Shown one piece after another: positions 52,890-61,997 of a stretch of 64,000 nt of DNA. A program made the translations under genes and the position numbers. The stretch is from Clostridiales bacterium. Its GTDB lineage: Bacteria; Bacillota; Clostridia; Peptostreptococcales; Anaerovoracaceae. The notes beneath the pieces are model-generated. The model had not been told where the DNA came from. It ran no database searches and worked only from the letters and a program-made list of their open reading frames with translations. Numbering within the stretch: position 1 is the first letter of the stretch; every line of letters begins with the position of its first letter. The DNA lies in contig JALENW010000019.1 of NCBI GenBank assembly GCA_022766365.1, positions 1 through 64,000 on the forward strand, read 5' to 3'.

Positions 52890-54482
52890 CTATTCAATCT
52901 TTTTAGGTTTAACGTAAACCATCACCTTATCATCTTCCCTGAGTCCCGCTATCTTCCTGCCATTCGCCCGAAGTTCAGATAAGAACTCTGCCATATCCCT
53001 GCTTATTCTCTCTCCTATGGCAACAAGAGGCACCCCCGGAGGGTATGGGGCTAAAACGGAAGCTGCTACTCTGTCGCCTGCCTCATTTAGATCAACTAAC
53101 TCCTCTTCACTGCCTGAAAGCATTTCCCAATCCAACTCATAGGCGGGCATGAGCTTGCCCCAAGGCATAATATCAAATGGCGTCTCATCCTCCTCTTCTT
53201 CTCCAAACAAAACCGTCAATTGCCTTTCTATTTCATCCAGAGCGTTCTTATCATCGTGTTCGATAGCAACCAAAGCAGCTTGCGCTATATAGGAAATTTC
53301 TTCTCCTTCTTTTGCTTTCTTCTCCTCGACGGCATGCTCTCTATCCAACGCAGCATCAATATAAACGCCGGAAATATCCTGAAGCGCAGACAGCAGCTTC
53401 ATGTAATCATTTCGCCCATTTCCTATTCCTGTCATACACATGCATATAGGTCCGTCATAAAGCTCCGTCAAAATACCTCTCTCTTCCAGTTCCTTGGATA
53501 GTCTCTGCCCATCAAGGCCTAAAAAAGTCCCGTCAAGATTAATCTTTGTATCATCAAGACTGTCATCCATCATGAACATAAACCCTTTAATCCAGATTGC
53601 CGTTCTTGCAAAATCATCGAGGCAGCTTCTCCATTCTTTAAAAAGCTCTTTTCCATGCTCTTTGATGATATCTGCATTTAAATCCAATGAATTCATCAAA
53701 AGATAAGATGGTGATGTGCTCTGTATAAGTTCAAGTTTTGAAGCAAGTTTCGGTATATTTACCCTATTCCCATAAACATTCAAAATCCCGCTTTGAGTGA
53801 AAGACCCCAAGGTCTTATGTGTGCTCACCACTACAATATCTGCTCCCTGATTCTCTGCCGCCTTGTCCGGAGCCATGAATTTAAGATGTGCTCCGTGGGC
53901 TTCATCGACTATAACGCATGCTTCGTTTTCATGTGCAATCCCTGCAATTTCACCTATATTACTGGTGATTCCATAATAGTTCGGGCTTGCCAGAACGATG
54001 GCTCTCGCATCAGGGTGTTCTTCAAATGCCCTTCTCACAGAATCTACAGTCACCTGTCCTGAAATATCGTAATCCCTTGTTTTTTCAGGACATACGTATA
54101 TAGGCTGAAGTTGTCCCAATTCCAGAGCGTTAAAGACTGACTTGTGACAGTTTCTTGCAACGATTATTTTTCCTCCAATCGGAACAGATGCCAGAATTCC
54201 TGCCAAAATGCCGGCACTGGATCCATTTATCAGCAAAAAACTTTCCCTGCTCTCATAGAGCACTTTGTATTTATCCATGGTATGTCTGAGTGCTTCCTCA
54301 GGCATGAAAAGATTATCGGCGCCTGAAATCTCTGTTATATCATAGTCCGGTCGAACGACCTCCTCCATAGGGATTCCAATTCTCTTGAAGAGTTCCCCAT
54401 TCTTATGTCCCGGCATATGAAACGATATGGGTTTTCTTCCCGCATGGTTTTTTAAAAATTCTCTGAGTTCCGGTTTTTCCAT
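52890..54482 (-). CDS. Orn/Lys/Arg decarboxylase, fold-type I PLP
   Basis: 530 residues. HMPGHKNG near residue 23, the ISGADNLF motif, SSAGILAGILASV, DEAHGAHLKF, and the Schiff-base Lys in STHKTLGSFTQSG. The length is that of the short arginine/lysine decarboxylase family (YaaO/SpeA-like) without the wing domain of enteric enzymes. The C-terminal APYPPGVPLVAIGE is typical. It makes agmatine, cadaverine or putrescine; which cannot be told from sequence. It precedes the MerR gene. Confidence 0.9.
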   Translation of the reverse strand: MEKPELREFLKNHAGRKPISFHMPGHKNGELFKRIGIPMEEVVRPDYDITEISGADNLFMPEEALRHTMDKYKVLYESRESFLLINGSSAGILAGILASVPIGGKIIVARNCHKSVFNALELGQLQPIYVCPEKTRDYDISGQVTVDSVRRAFEEHPDARAIVLASPNYYGITSNIGEIAGIAHENEACVIVDEAHGAHLKFMAPDKAAENQGADIVVVSTHKTLGSFTQSGILNVYGNRVNIPKLASKLELIQSTSPSYLLMNSLDLNADIIKEHGKELFKEWRSCLDDFARTAIWIKGFMFMMDDSLDDTKINLDGTFLGLDGQRLSKELEERGILTELYDGPICMCMTGIGNGRNDYMKLLSALQDISGVYIDAALDREHAVEEKKAKEGEEISYIAQAALVAIEHDDKNALDEIERQLTVLFGEEEEDETPFDIMPWGKLMPAYELDWEMLSGSEEELVDLNEAGDRVAASVLAPYPPGVPLVAIGERISRDMAEFLSELRANGRKIAGLREDDKVMVYVKPKKIE

Positions 54483-54845
54483 ATGTTATCCCCTAAGTAT
54501 ATTTCTTTACACCTCTCCCTGTACATTCACATCTACAGGAGTTTGAATTAAAATATCTTTCAATTTGTTTACATGCATATTATACACTATTTTCAACGCA
54601 AAAAGGAAATTTAAAGTTTAATATATTTAATGAATATATTCATTACAGCATTTATCCGGCGGGAGCACTGATTTGCCCGGAAATTTCTCATTCCTGCGAT
54701 ACAGGAGCAACCTTAAACATTGCCTGTTGTGAGTGGCTCTGTTTCATACAGGTTATTTAGGTATTCATCCCAATCATTCGGTATTTTATTAAAAAACATA
54801 TCTTCATAAGTTCTGCACATCAAAGGTCTTGATGACAACTGTTGT
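54483..54845. other. Gap without a convincing gene; decarboxylase leader
   Basis: It contains a hairpin at 54515-54541 (TGTA and TACAGGAG arms around 10 bases) in the decarboxylase leader and a minus-strand TATAAT at 54579-54584. A 79-codon minus-strand frame (54713-54952) overlaps the XRE gene by 107 bases and resembles nothing I know; it may be a remnant. Confidence 0.4.
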
Positions 54846-55361
54846 TTATTTCCTTTTATATGTGAATATAATGCCGATTGCAGAGCCTGTAATAATAAAT
54901 GGTACCAATCTGACAAAGATAAATTCAAATCCATGAAATATGGTGCCCGCAACAGCCAGTTCCGGATTCTTGTAATCCCATGTCAAATACTCACTATTCA
55001 TATATAACAATACTACAAATATCACCGCAGTAATTCCACATATGAACATCAGCGTATAGCGAATTATGCGAATTTTTCTCGCATGTCCCTTGGCAAACTT
55101 ATAATTAATATCCTCTAATTTCTCAGCGATATCCCCTAGGTTCACTTCCCCTCCATAATCCTTCCTGATGGTTTCTCCCAACAATACGTTAACGGATGTA
55201 TCCAGCTCCTCTGCTAATGATATAAGCATCGATGAATCCGGGACCGACAAACCCTTTTCCCATTTCGATATTGTTTGTCTGACTACGTTTAATTTAACTG
55301 CTAATTCTTCTTGTGACATTCCTTTGGCTTTTCTTAAATTTCTGATGGTTTCATTTAACAT
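54846..55361 (-). CDS. XRE-family regulator with C-terminal membrane segments
   Basis: 171 residues from ATG 55361 (AAGGGAGG upstream). N-terminal HTH_3: MSQEELAVKLNVVRQTISKWEKG. From about 95 to the end there are two to three hydrophobic segments (LMFICGITAVIFVVLLY; FVRLVPFIITGSAIGIIF), so the protein is membrane-tethered. This architecture is common in clostridia for regulators beside efflux or stress genes. Divergent from the TetR gene. Confidence 0.85.
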   Translation of the reverse strand: MLNETIRNLRKAKGMSQEELAVKLNVVRQTISKWEKGLSVPDSSMLISLAEELDTSVNVLLGETIRKDYGGEVNLGDIAEKLEDINYKFAKGHARKIRIIRYTLMFICGITAVIFVVLLYMNSEYLTWDYKNPELAVAGTIFHGFEFIFVRLVPFIITGSAIGIIFTYKRK

Positions 55362-55491
55362 ATTCGTACCTCCCTTGTTCTGACACAATTATTAAATCTC
55401 AAGACTGCCGTTGCCACAAGCAATGCAAACTAACACCTATCACGATTTATAGAAATTATTCCTCCGTTCAATTATTATAAACCTTTGGTTT

Positions 55492-55538
55492 TTGCTCTCA
55501 CCTGTCATTTATGCTAAAATAATTGCGAATGGTTGCGA
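55492..55538 (+). promoter_or_regulatory. Promoter and direct-repeat operator of the TetR gene
   Basis: TTGCTC (55492-55497), 17-base spacer, TAAAAT (55515-55520). Directly after it TTGCGA occurs twice, 10 bases apart (55523-55528, 55533-55538), a spacing of one helical turn that could bind a dimer. Confidence 0.45.
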
Positions 55539-55564
55539 TTGATTATATCGGAATGAGGTAAAAA

Positions 55565-56152
55565 ATGGCAAAAAAGAAAAAAAGAAATACAAAAGGAAAG
55601 ATAATCTCAGCTGCATGGAAACTTTTTTATGAACATGGTTACGATGACACGACTGTTGATGATATTGTGGAGGAATCGGAAACCTCAAAAGGCTCCTTTT
55701 ATCACTACTTCAGCGGAAAAGACGCTTTACTGAGTTCCCTTTCTTATCTATTTGATGAAAAATATGAGGAGATTTCAGAGGAGCTGCCCGAAAACCTTGA
55801 CACCGTGGGTATTTTGTTGTACCTTAATCAGAAACTGTTCTTTATGATAGAAAATGAGATTACGGTGGATTTGCTTTCCAGACTTTTTTCATCACAGCTC
55901 GTCACCAGGGGCAATCGTCATCTTCTTGATCAAGACAGAACATACTACAAACTGCTAAGAAAAATTATTCTGGCAGGGCAGGAACGTGGTGATCTTAGAG
56001 ATGATGTCTCCGTTAACGAAATAATAAAGGCCTACGCTATCATGGAGCGAGGCCTGATGTATGACTGGTGTCTTTGTAACGGCAACTATTCTCTTGCTCA
56101 GTACAGCCTAGGGATAATGACGAATTTTCTGAGCAGCTATAAATGCTGCTGA
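55565..56152 (+). CDS. TetR-family transcriptional regulator
   Basis: 195 residues. HTH: TTVDDIVEESETSKGSFYHYFSGKDALL. It has a Lys-rich head (MAKKKKRNTKGK). The C-terminal YDWCLCNGNYSLAQYSLGIM resembles the end of the TetR at 34751. The ribosome site (GAATGAGGTAAAAA) is weak. Its target is unknown; divergent XRE gene. Confidence 0.88.
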   Translation: MAKKKKRNTKGKIISAAWKLFYEHGYDDTTVDDIVEESETSKGSFYHYFSGKDALLSSLSYLFDEKYEEISEELPENLDTVGILLYLNQKLFFMIENEITVDLLSRLFSSQLVTRGNRHLLDQDRTYYKLLRKIILAGQERGDLRDDVSVNEIIKAYAIMERGLMYDWCLCNGNYSLAQYSLGIMTNFLSSYKCC

Positions 56153-56575
56153 TCAGCATTCATATTTTCATTATCCGTCTCATCACAGGTGACTCAGATG
56201 ATTCCCATGTGCTCAGCTTCACTCTTTTGAAAACTATCCTACGCATGGCAATACGAAAGTGAATGATCTAATGGATAATGGTAAATATGAAAACTTCGCC
56301 CGTCGCGATGACACACAAGCATATTGACAATTATGGCCTCTAATTTTACATCACCACATGTAATCAAATGGAGTCCCTGCACGGTACTTACACTACATCA
56401 TATAAACTCAAGCCTACATCGTTTTTATTTCTTTTATCTTCTGACTATACTTCAGGAGAAACAAACCCCTCAAATCACTGTTATGTCTAAGGCCGGGCAG
56501 AAAAGTCATCTTCAAAGGTTCAATTCTATTATGTCAATAGAAATTAACTTAAATCACGTAGAATTTAATCCCCGT
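56153..56575. other. Gap without a recognisable gene
   Basis: About 420 bases. On the plus strand, a 37-codon open stretch ending near 56330 (contains ENYPTHGNTKVNDLMDNGKY) looks coding-like but has no start; it may be a gene remnant. A 92-codon plus-strand frame (56324-56602) overlaps the MarR 3' end and has no protein-like features. Confidence 0.35.
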
Positions 56576-57070
56576 TTAAGATCCCGACTTGGAAATTTTT
56601 AAATTTCCGTTGTTATAGGCAACGTCAACAAAAGATTCAGCTTCGGGAGTCATCTCATCTGCAACTGCCCCGAGTACCTCTGAGAAAACCTCAATCTTAT
56701 CTTTGGGAAACCTCTTTTCAATTCTGCTGATAACAATATCAATGTAGTCGTAGACAACCCCATATAAGTTCGCATACTTGTCCGTAGCTACCAAATAATA
56801 CTCTCTCTTATCGTACTGGCTTTGAATTTTCTTTATGTATCCCTTCTTAATGAGCTGCCCTATCCTATAAGTAGCATTAGGAGGTGATAGCTGTGCGGCT
56901 TCGGCGAACTCATTGATAGTGGGCTCCCTAAGAGCACCTATGATTTCCATACACAAAACTTCAAAGGACGTAAGGTCATCATTCTTACCATCACCCAAAC
57001 TTCTGAAAGCTCTACTATAAAGCAAAAGTTTAAACTTGTCATACACTCTAGAAAAATTTTCTTTAAGCAT
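56576..57070 (-). CDS. MarR-family transcriptional regulator
   Basis: 164 residues. The winged helix includes TINEFAEAAQLSPPNATYRIGQL and KKIQSQYDKREYYLVAT. It is the last gene after fabZ, 134 bases away, and points the same way. A MarR protein (FabT) often controls fab operons, but FabT is normally at the head; whether this protein controls the fab genes is open. Confidence 0.85.
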   Translation of the reverse strand: MLKENFSRVYDKFKLLLYSRAFRSLGDGKNDDLTSFEVLCMEIIGALREPTINEFAEAAQLSPPNATYRIGQLIKKGYIKKIQSQYDKREYYLVATDKYANLYGVVYDYIDIVISRIEKRFPKDKIEVFSEVLGAVADEMTPEAESFVDVAYNNGNLKISKSGS

Positions 57071-57204
57071 CTTTTAACCCTATCGAAATATTAACAGATC
57101 TCAGTATTTCCAAAATTATTTTGTCTTCCGCTCCTCAGCATAACTTTAAAAAGCAAAATTCTCAATGACTCTCCGGAAACCAAAATTCTGTAATAAAGTA
57201 ATAA

Positions 57205-57630
57205 CTATGTAACGCTAAAGGAAAGATCTCCCTCGCAGACAATTTTATCATTCACCTTTGCGACGGCATGTCCAAAGCCTACAGCTCCCCTTTGTCCTGT
57301 AATTTCACAGAACAGCTCCAAAACATCCCCCGGAACAACTACACCTCTGAATCTGCAATTCTTAACACCACCAAAGACGGCTATTCTTCCGCGGTTTTCC
57401 TCTAAACTCAAAATTGCACACGCTCCTGCCTGTGCGAGTGCCTCTAAGATAAGTACTCCGGGCATTATGGCTTGCTTCGGAAAATGCCCGATAAATTGCA
57501 TCTCATTTGCCGAGACACACTTAATCCCTCTGGCAAACTTTCCCGGCTCCATATCCAAAATCCTATCCACCATGAGAAATGGATATCTATGGGGAAGAAT
57601 TGCCTTAATATCTTCTATATCAAGTTTCAT
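57205..57630 (-). CDS. fabZ: (3R)-hydroxyacyl-ACP dehydratase
   Basis: 141 residues, full length. Catalytic His in LPHRYPFLMVD and Glu in MPGVLILEALAQAG, with GHFPKQ between. It dehydrates 3-hydroxyacyl-ACP in elongation. AAGGAG precedes ATG 57630. Confidence 0.95.
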   Translation of the reverse strand: MKLDIEDIKAILPHRYPFLMVDRILDMEPGKFARGIKCVSANEMQFIGHFPKQAIMPGVLILEALAQAGACAILSLEENRGRIAVFGGVKNCRFRGVVVPGDVLELFCEITGQRGAVGFGHAVAKVNDKIVCEGDLSFSVT

Positions 57631-57687
57631 GAAACTACTCCTTATTATATACCAATTTACCTGAGATTTCCCACAGATTTGAAAACT

Positions 57688-58923
57688 TTAATTTATTTTT
57701 GCGAATATGAGAGAAGAGTTGTGTCCGCCAAACCCAAGAGAATTAGACATAGCATATTCGCACTTAGCAATGCTTTTCCCGACATTTGGACAAATATCCA
57801 GATCACAATCCTCGTCGAATATTTTGTATCCGATTGTAGGAGGCACAAAGCAATTTTCGAGAGCTTTAACAGTCAATATGCTCTCTACGGCTCCGCCGGC
57901 CCCCAGGAGATGCCCGGTCATGGATTTAGTTGATGAAATAATCAAATCCTTAGAATAATCTCCAAATGCAAGTTTAAGTGCTTTCGTTTCTCCCCTATCG
58001 TTTAAAGGCGTTCCGGTACCGTGAGCATTTACATATCCTACTTGTGAAGGATTAATTCCGGCATCTTTCATAGCAAGCATCATAGCATTTGCCGCACCGC
58101 TTCCGTCCTCAAGAGGTGCTGTCATATGATGAGCATCACATGAGGCTCCATAGCCTTTGATTTCTCCTAAGATTTCAGCTCCTCGGTTCACGGCATGCTC
58201 GTACTCTTCAAGTATCAGAATCCCGGCTCCTTCTCCCATGACAAACCCCGTTCTTTCCCTATCAAAAGGTATCGATGCCCTGACAGGATCATTTGAATCT
58301 GACAATGCCCTCATAGACGTAAATCCGCCTATTCCAAGTGGAGAAATACAACTTTCCGCACCGCCACAAGCCATAACATCAGCATAACCGTCCCTTATCT
58401 GACGAAAAGCACCGCCTATAGCATCCGTTCCGGAAGCACAGGCAGTAACCACACATGTACAGCTTCCTTTAAATCCAAGCCTGATTGCTATGAGACCTGC
58501 CGCCATATTAGTTATGCTTGATGGAACAAATAGCGGAGAAACTCTGTCGAAGCCATTCTTCTCGCCTTTAGAATGCTCCCTTTCTATCGTCGGCAACCCT
58601 CCGATTCCACTGGCAACATTAACTCCGAATCTTATCGGATCTTCTTTCTCCATGAAAAGGCCGCTCTGTTTAAATGCTTCGACAGCAGCATACAGCCCAA
58701 ACTGGGTAAACCTTGCTGTACGCCTTGCTTCCATTTTGTCCATAACTTCTGTCGGGTCGAAATTTTTCACCTCTCCGGCGACTTTCACCTTAAAATTCGA
58801 GGTATCAAAACTTTCTATCATGGAAATACCCAGTCTTCCCGATCTGGCCCCTTCCCACATATTCTCAACACCGATTCCTATGGGAGATACCGCACCCATA
58901 CCTGTTATAACGACACGTCTCAT
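57688..58923 (-). CDS. fabF: 3-oxoacyl-ACP synthase II
   Basis: 411 residues from the second of two ATGs (58923), which sits better behind GGAGG. Catalytic Cys in VTACASGTDAIG, His in NAHGTGTPLND and His in KSMTGHLLGAGG. Condensing enzyme of chain elongation. Confidence 0.95.
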   Translation of the reverse strand: MRRVVITGMGAVSPIGIGVENMWEGARSGRLGISMIESFDTSNFKVKVAGEVKNFDPTEVMDKMEARRTARFTQFGLYAAVEAFKQSGLFMEKEDPIRFGVNVASGIGGLPTIEREHSKGEKNGFDRVSPLFVPSSITNMAAGLIAIRLGFKGSCTCVVTACASGTDAIGGAFRQIRDGYADVMACGGAESCISPLGIGGFTSMRALSDSNDPVRASIPFDRERTGFVMGEGAGILILEEYEHAVNRGAEILGEIKGYGASCDAHHMTAPLEDGSGAANAMMLAMKDAGINPSQVGYVNAHGTGTPLNDRGETKALKLAFGDYSKDLIISSTKSMTGHLLGAGGAVESILTVKALENCFVPPTIGYKIFDEDCDLDICPNVGKSIAKCEYAMSNSLGFGGHNSSLIFAKIN

Positions 58924-59020
58924 CATTCCTCCTTAAACTGCAAACTGCAAAACTTATTCTAAAGTTAAATTGCGGCTTCAAAACTAATTTCAAAACTAAT
59001 TTCAGAACTAAGCATTGAGG

Positions 59021-59779
59021 CTAAATTGCAACTCCGCCATCTATTCTCAAAACTTCTCCTGTTATGTATCCTGCACCATCTGAAACAAGAAATCTGACGG
59101 CAGAGGCAATATCACGCGGACTGCCTATTCTCTTTACGGGAATCATGTCCTCCATAGAATTTTCCACATCTTCAGAAAGTGCTGCAGTCATATCAGTATC
59201 AATAAATCCCGGCGCCACTGCGTTCACAGTTATACCCCTTGTGGCCATCTCTCTCGCTAAGGATTTTGTCATGCCTATGAGACCTGCCTTAGCTGCAGCG
59301 TAATTTATTTGTCCTGCATTCCCTATCAATCCTGTTACCGAAGAAATGTTGACTATTCTGCCAAACTTCTGTTTCATCATAGGTTTAGCCACCTGTCTCA
59401 TCATGAAGAATGGTCCGTATAGATTAGTCTTTATGACAGCGTCAAAATCCTCATCGCTCATTCTCATTGCCAGCGAGTCCCGTGTTATACCCGCATTATT
59501 CACAAGTACATCTATCCTTCCAAATTCGTCTATCGCAACATTACATATAACCTCACAGTCTGAAGAATCCGAGATATCTCCCTTTACCGTGATTATTTTG
59601 ATGCCTTCATGCCCGGAAAGCTCAGCCTCTCTTAGACTTTCCTCCATAGTTTTCTTTGCAGCATATTCATTGCTTGCATAATTGATTACAATATTCATTC
59701 CTGACTTTGCAAGTTCAACAGAGATAGCTCTCCCGATACCCCTGCTGCCACCTGTAATAATAGCTGTTTTTTTGTCCAT
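59021..59779 (-). CDS. fabG: 3-oxoacyl-ACP reductase
   Basis: 252 residues. TGGSRGIGRAI cofactor loop, NNAGITRD, NISSVTGLIG, YAAAKAGLIGM and C-terminal GEVLRIDGG. NADPH-dependent reduction of 3-oxoacyl-ACP. AAGGAG precedes the start; in the fab operon. Confidence 0.95.
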   Translation of the reverse strand: MDKKTAIITGGSRGIGRAISVELAKSGMNIVINYASNEYAAKKTMEESLREAELSGHEGIKIITVKGDISDSSDCEVICNVAIDEFGRIDVLVNNAGITRDSLAMRMSDEDFDAVIKTNLYGPFFMMRQVAKPMMKQKFGRIVNISSVTGLIGNAGQINYAAAKAGLIGMTKSLAREMATRGITVNAVAPGFIDTDMTAALSEDVENSMEDMIPVKRIGSPRDIASAVRFLVSDGAGYITGEVLRIDGGVAI

Positions 59780-59862
59780 TCTATCTCCTTAAAGCTTCAA
59801 ACTTAGTAAGATCTCACTCCTCCTAATAGTTTATAATCTTAACTATCTGCACACATAAATAT

Positions 59863-60798
59863 CTATCTCCCTTTCAATATGTCAAGAGCATTTTCAAACT
59901 CCTTAACATTGGAAATCCCAATAATTTGAACGGTTCTGTCGATTTTATTTTTAAATCCTGCCAGGGTTTTTCCCGGACCAATTTCCACAAAACAATCAAC
60001 TCCAAAAGCAATCATTCTCCTGAGGGAAGCTTCCATAAGCACTCTGCCGGAAACCTGCCTCTTCAACATATCTCCCAAATCCTCATTTTCCCTGTATATA
60101 TTACCTGTGACATTGGAAAAAACCTCAAACTTGGCGGTGCCAATACTCATATGACTGATTTTATTTCTAATGGCTGCCCCGGCAGGCTTCATATATGAAG
60201 TGTGGAAGGGACCGGAAACCTTTAGAGGAATTATCCTAAGTGCCCCTTTTTCTTTGGCCGTTTTCCCGACCCTTTCAACTGCGTTCCTTTCGCCGGAAAC
60301 TACCACTTGCCCCGGACAGTTGAGATTTGCCACTTCAGCAAAGCATTTTGTCGTGGAGCATTCTTTACATAATTTCTCAACCTCACTTATATCCATTCCC
60401 AAAATTGCTATCATTGCAGAATCTACATCTCCTGAGGCCTTTTCCATCTCTATGGCACGATATTTCACCAACTCTATTGCTTCTTCAGGTTCACAAAACA
60501 CTCCTGCTGCTGCCAGGGCAGTGTATTCCCCAAGACTAAGTCCGGCAGCATAATTGGGAGTTATTCCTCTGTCTTCCAACTCTTTGTAAATTCCAAGACT
60601 CACTGCAAGCATTGTCGGCTGCGTATTATATGTCCTTGAAAGGCTTTCATCAGGACCCTCAAAAGCGATGTTTTTTTGCTCATCACTTAAAATGTCCATT
60701 ACTTTTTTAAATTTCGGGAATCTATCGTCTTGATAGAAATCCTTACCCATACCTACCTTCTGGCTTCCCTGACCCGGGAATAAAAATGCAAGTTTCAT
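59863..60798 (-). CDS. fabD: Malonyl-CoA:ACP transacylase
   Basis: 311 residues. FLFPGQGSQKVGMG at the N-terminus, active Ser in GLSLGEYTALAAAG and the His in SGPFHTSYM. Loads malonyl groups onto ACP. No acpP gene is present in the neighbouring gaps. Confidence 0.95.
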   Translation of the reverse strand: MKLAFLFPGQGSQKVGMGKDFYQDDRFPKFKKVMDILSDEQKNIAFEGPDESLSRTYNTQPTMLAVSLGIYKELEDRGITPNYAAGLSLGEYTALAAAGVFCEPEEAIELVKYRAIEMEKASGDVDSAMIAILGMDISEVEKLCKECSTTKCFAEVANLNCPGQVVVSGERNAVERVGKTAKEKGALRIIPLKVSGPFHTSYMKPAGAAIRNKISHMSIGTAKFEVFSNVTGNIYRENEDLGDMLKRQVSGRVLMEASLRRMIAFGVDCFVEIGPGKTLAGFKNKIDRTVQIIGISNVKEFENALDILKGR

Positions 60799-60890
60799 TT
60801 ATTCAATTCCTTTCTGTTAGAGTAGGAGTTAGTTACATACGTAAGAATCCATGATATAGCAAGGTGCACTTCAACTCATTCATAAATTCC

Positions 60891-61997
60891 CTATTCGAAA
60901 GCTGCCTTTAGCTCTGTCATAAGTTCCTTCACGGAAACTATTTTGTGAATTTTCCCGGCGTTTACACCTGAAAAAAACAGCCCGTTTTCTTCGTCCCCAT
61001 AAAAAGCGGCTATTAAGGCTTCGCTTATGCAATAAGGCGTAGTTTGGGGATTACATGTTGTTATGCAATTAATACATTCCTTAGGTGGTTTTCTGCATTC
61101 TTCCTTAACATCTTGCAAGAGTTTTGAAAAAATCGCTCTCCCCGGCAATCCAACAGGGCTCCGGATTATACGCAGGTCCTCTGCCTTAGCCCTTAAAAGA
61201 ACATTTTTAAATCCATCCCGGCCGTCACACTCATGGGTCGCTATGAATCTCGTACCTATCTGCACTCCCATGGCTCCCCAACTGATTGCTCTTTTAATAT
61301 CATCTGTATCAAAAATGCTCCCGGCTGCAAATACAGGAATATCCCCTGCCACATCAACCACATCTCTGACTATGGCCTCAAGGGAATAATAATTATTATC
61401 GGAGAATTCTTCAGGTTTAAATCCGAGATGCCCGCCTGCATCTCTGCCCTCTACGACAAAAAAATCAGGTAGTCTTTTGTGATTTCTTTCCCACGATCTC
61501 ATCATAAGCCTTGCAGCCTTGGCACCGGATACTATAGGAGCCAGCAGAACACTCGTATCTTTTCCCGCATATTCAGGTAGGCTCAAAGGTAGTCCGGCAC
61601 CTGAAATAATACAGTCTACACCCTCCTCAACTGCAACCTGAACACATTGCTTAAAATCTTTGGTAACAGTCATTGCATTTATACCTATCATTCCATGTCC
61701 GCCTGCAATCTGCTTTGCAAGTCTGATTTCTTTTCTCAAAGCATTTTCATCGGCCTTGATATGATCCTCCTTGAAATTCTTTTCCCGAAACCCTATCAGC
61801 GCAGTGGAAATCACTCCCATACCGCCTTCTGCAGCAACCGCCCCTGCAAGATTACCCATGGATATTCCCACACCCATTCCGCCTTGAATTATCGGGTAGT
61901 CCAACCTGCTCCATTTGGGATTTCCTGCGGATAATTTTTCAATGATTTTCTTCCCGATGCTGCCCATATTTTCATTAACTTCCCGGAATTTTTTCAT
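60891..61997 (-). CDS. Nitronate-monooxygenase-family flavoprotein (FabK paralogue) in the fab operon
   Basis: 368 residues, TIM-barrel FMN enzyme. N-terminal YPIIQGGMGVGISMGNLAG, VVEGRDAGGHLG, PVFAAGSIFD and MGVQIGTRFIAT are NMO/FabK-type motifs. Unlike FabK it has a C-terminal Cys cluster (CRKPPKECINCITTC). It overlaps fabK by 4 bases, so it is cotranscribed. It may protect against nitro compounds or act as a second flavin reductase; its role in lipid synthesis is unproven. Confidence 0.85.
   Translation of the reverse strand: MKKFREVNENMGSIGKKIIEKLSAGNPKWSRLDYPIIQGGMGVGISMGNLAGAVAAEGGMGVISTALIGFREKNFKEDHIKADENALRKEIRLAKQIAGGHGMIGINAMTVTKDFKQCVQVAVEEGVDCIISGAGLPLSLPEYAGKDTSVLLAPIVSGAKAARLMMRSWERNHKRLPDFFVVEGRDAGGHLGFKPEEFSDNNYYSLEAIVRDVVDVAGDIPVFAAGSIFDTDDIKRAISWGAMGVQIGTRFIATHECDGRDGFKNVLLRAKAEDLRIIRSPVGLPGRAIFSKLLQDVKEECRKPPKECINCITTCNPQTTPYCISEALIAAFYGDEENGLFFSGVNAGKIHKIVSVKELMTELKAAFE

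Noticed and set aside
54713..54952. 79-codon minus-strand frame
   Set aside because: It overlaps the XRE regulator by 107 bases in another frame and has no known similarity; kept only as a note in the gap entry.
56324..56602. 92-codon plus-strand frame
   Set aside because: No recognisable features, poor ribosome site, and it overlaps the end of the MarR gene.
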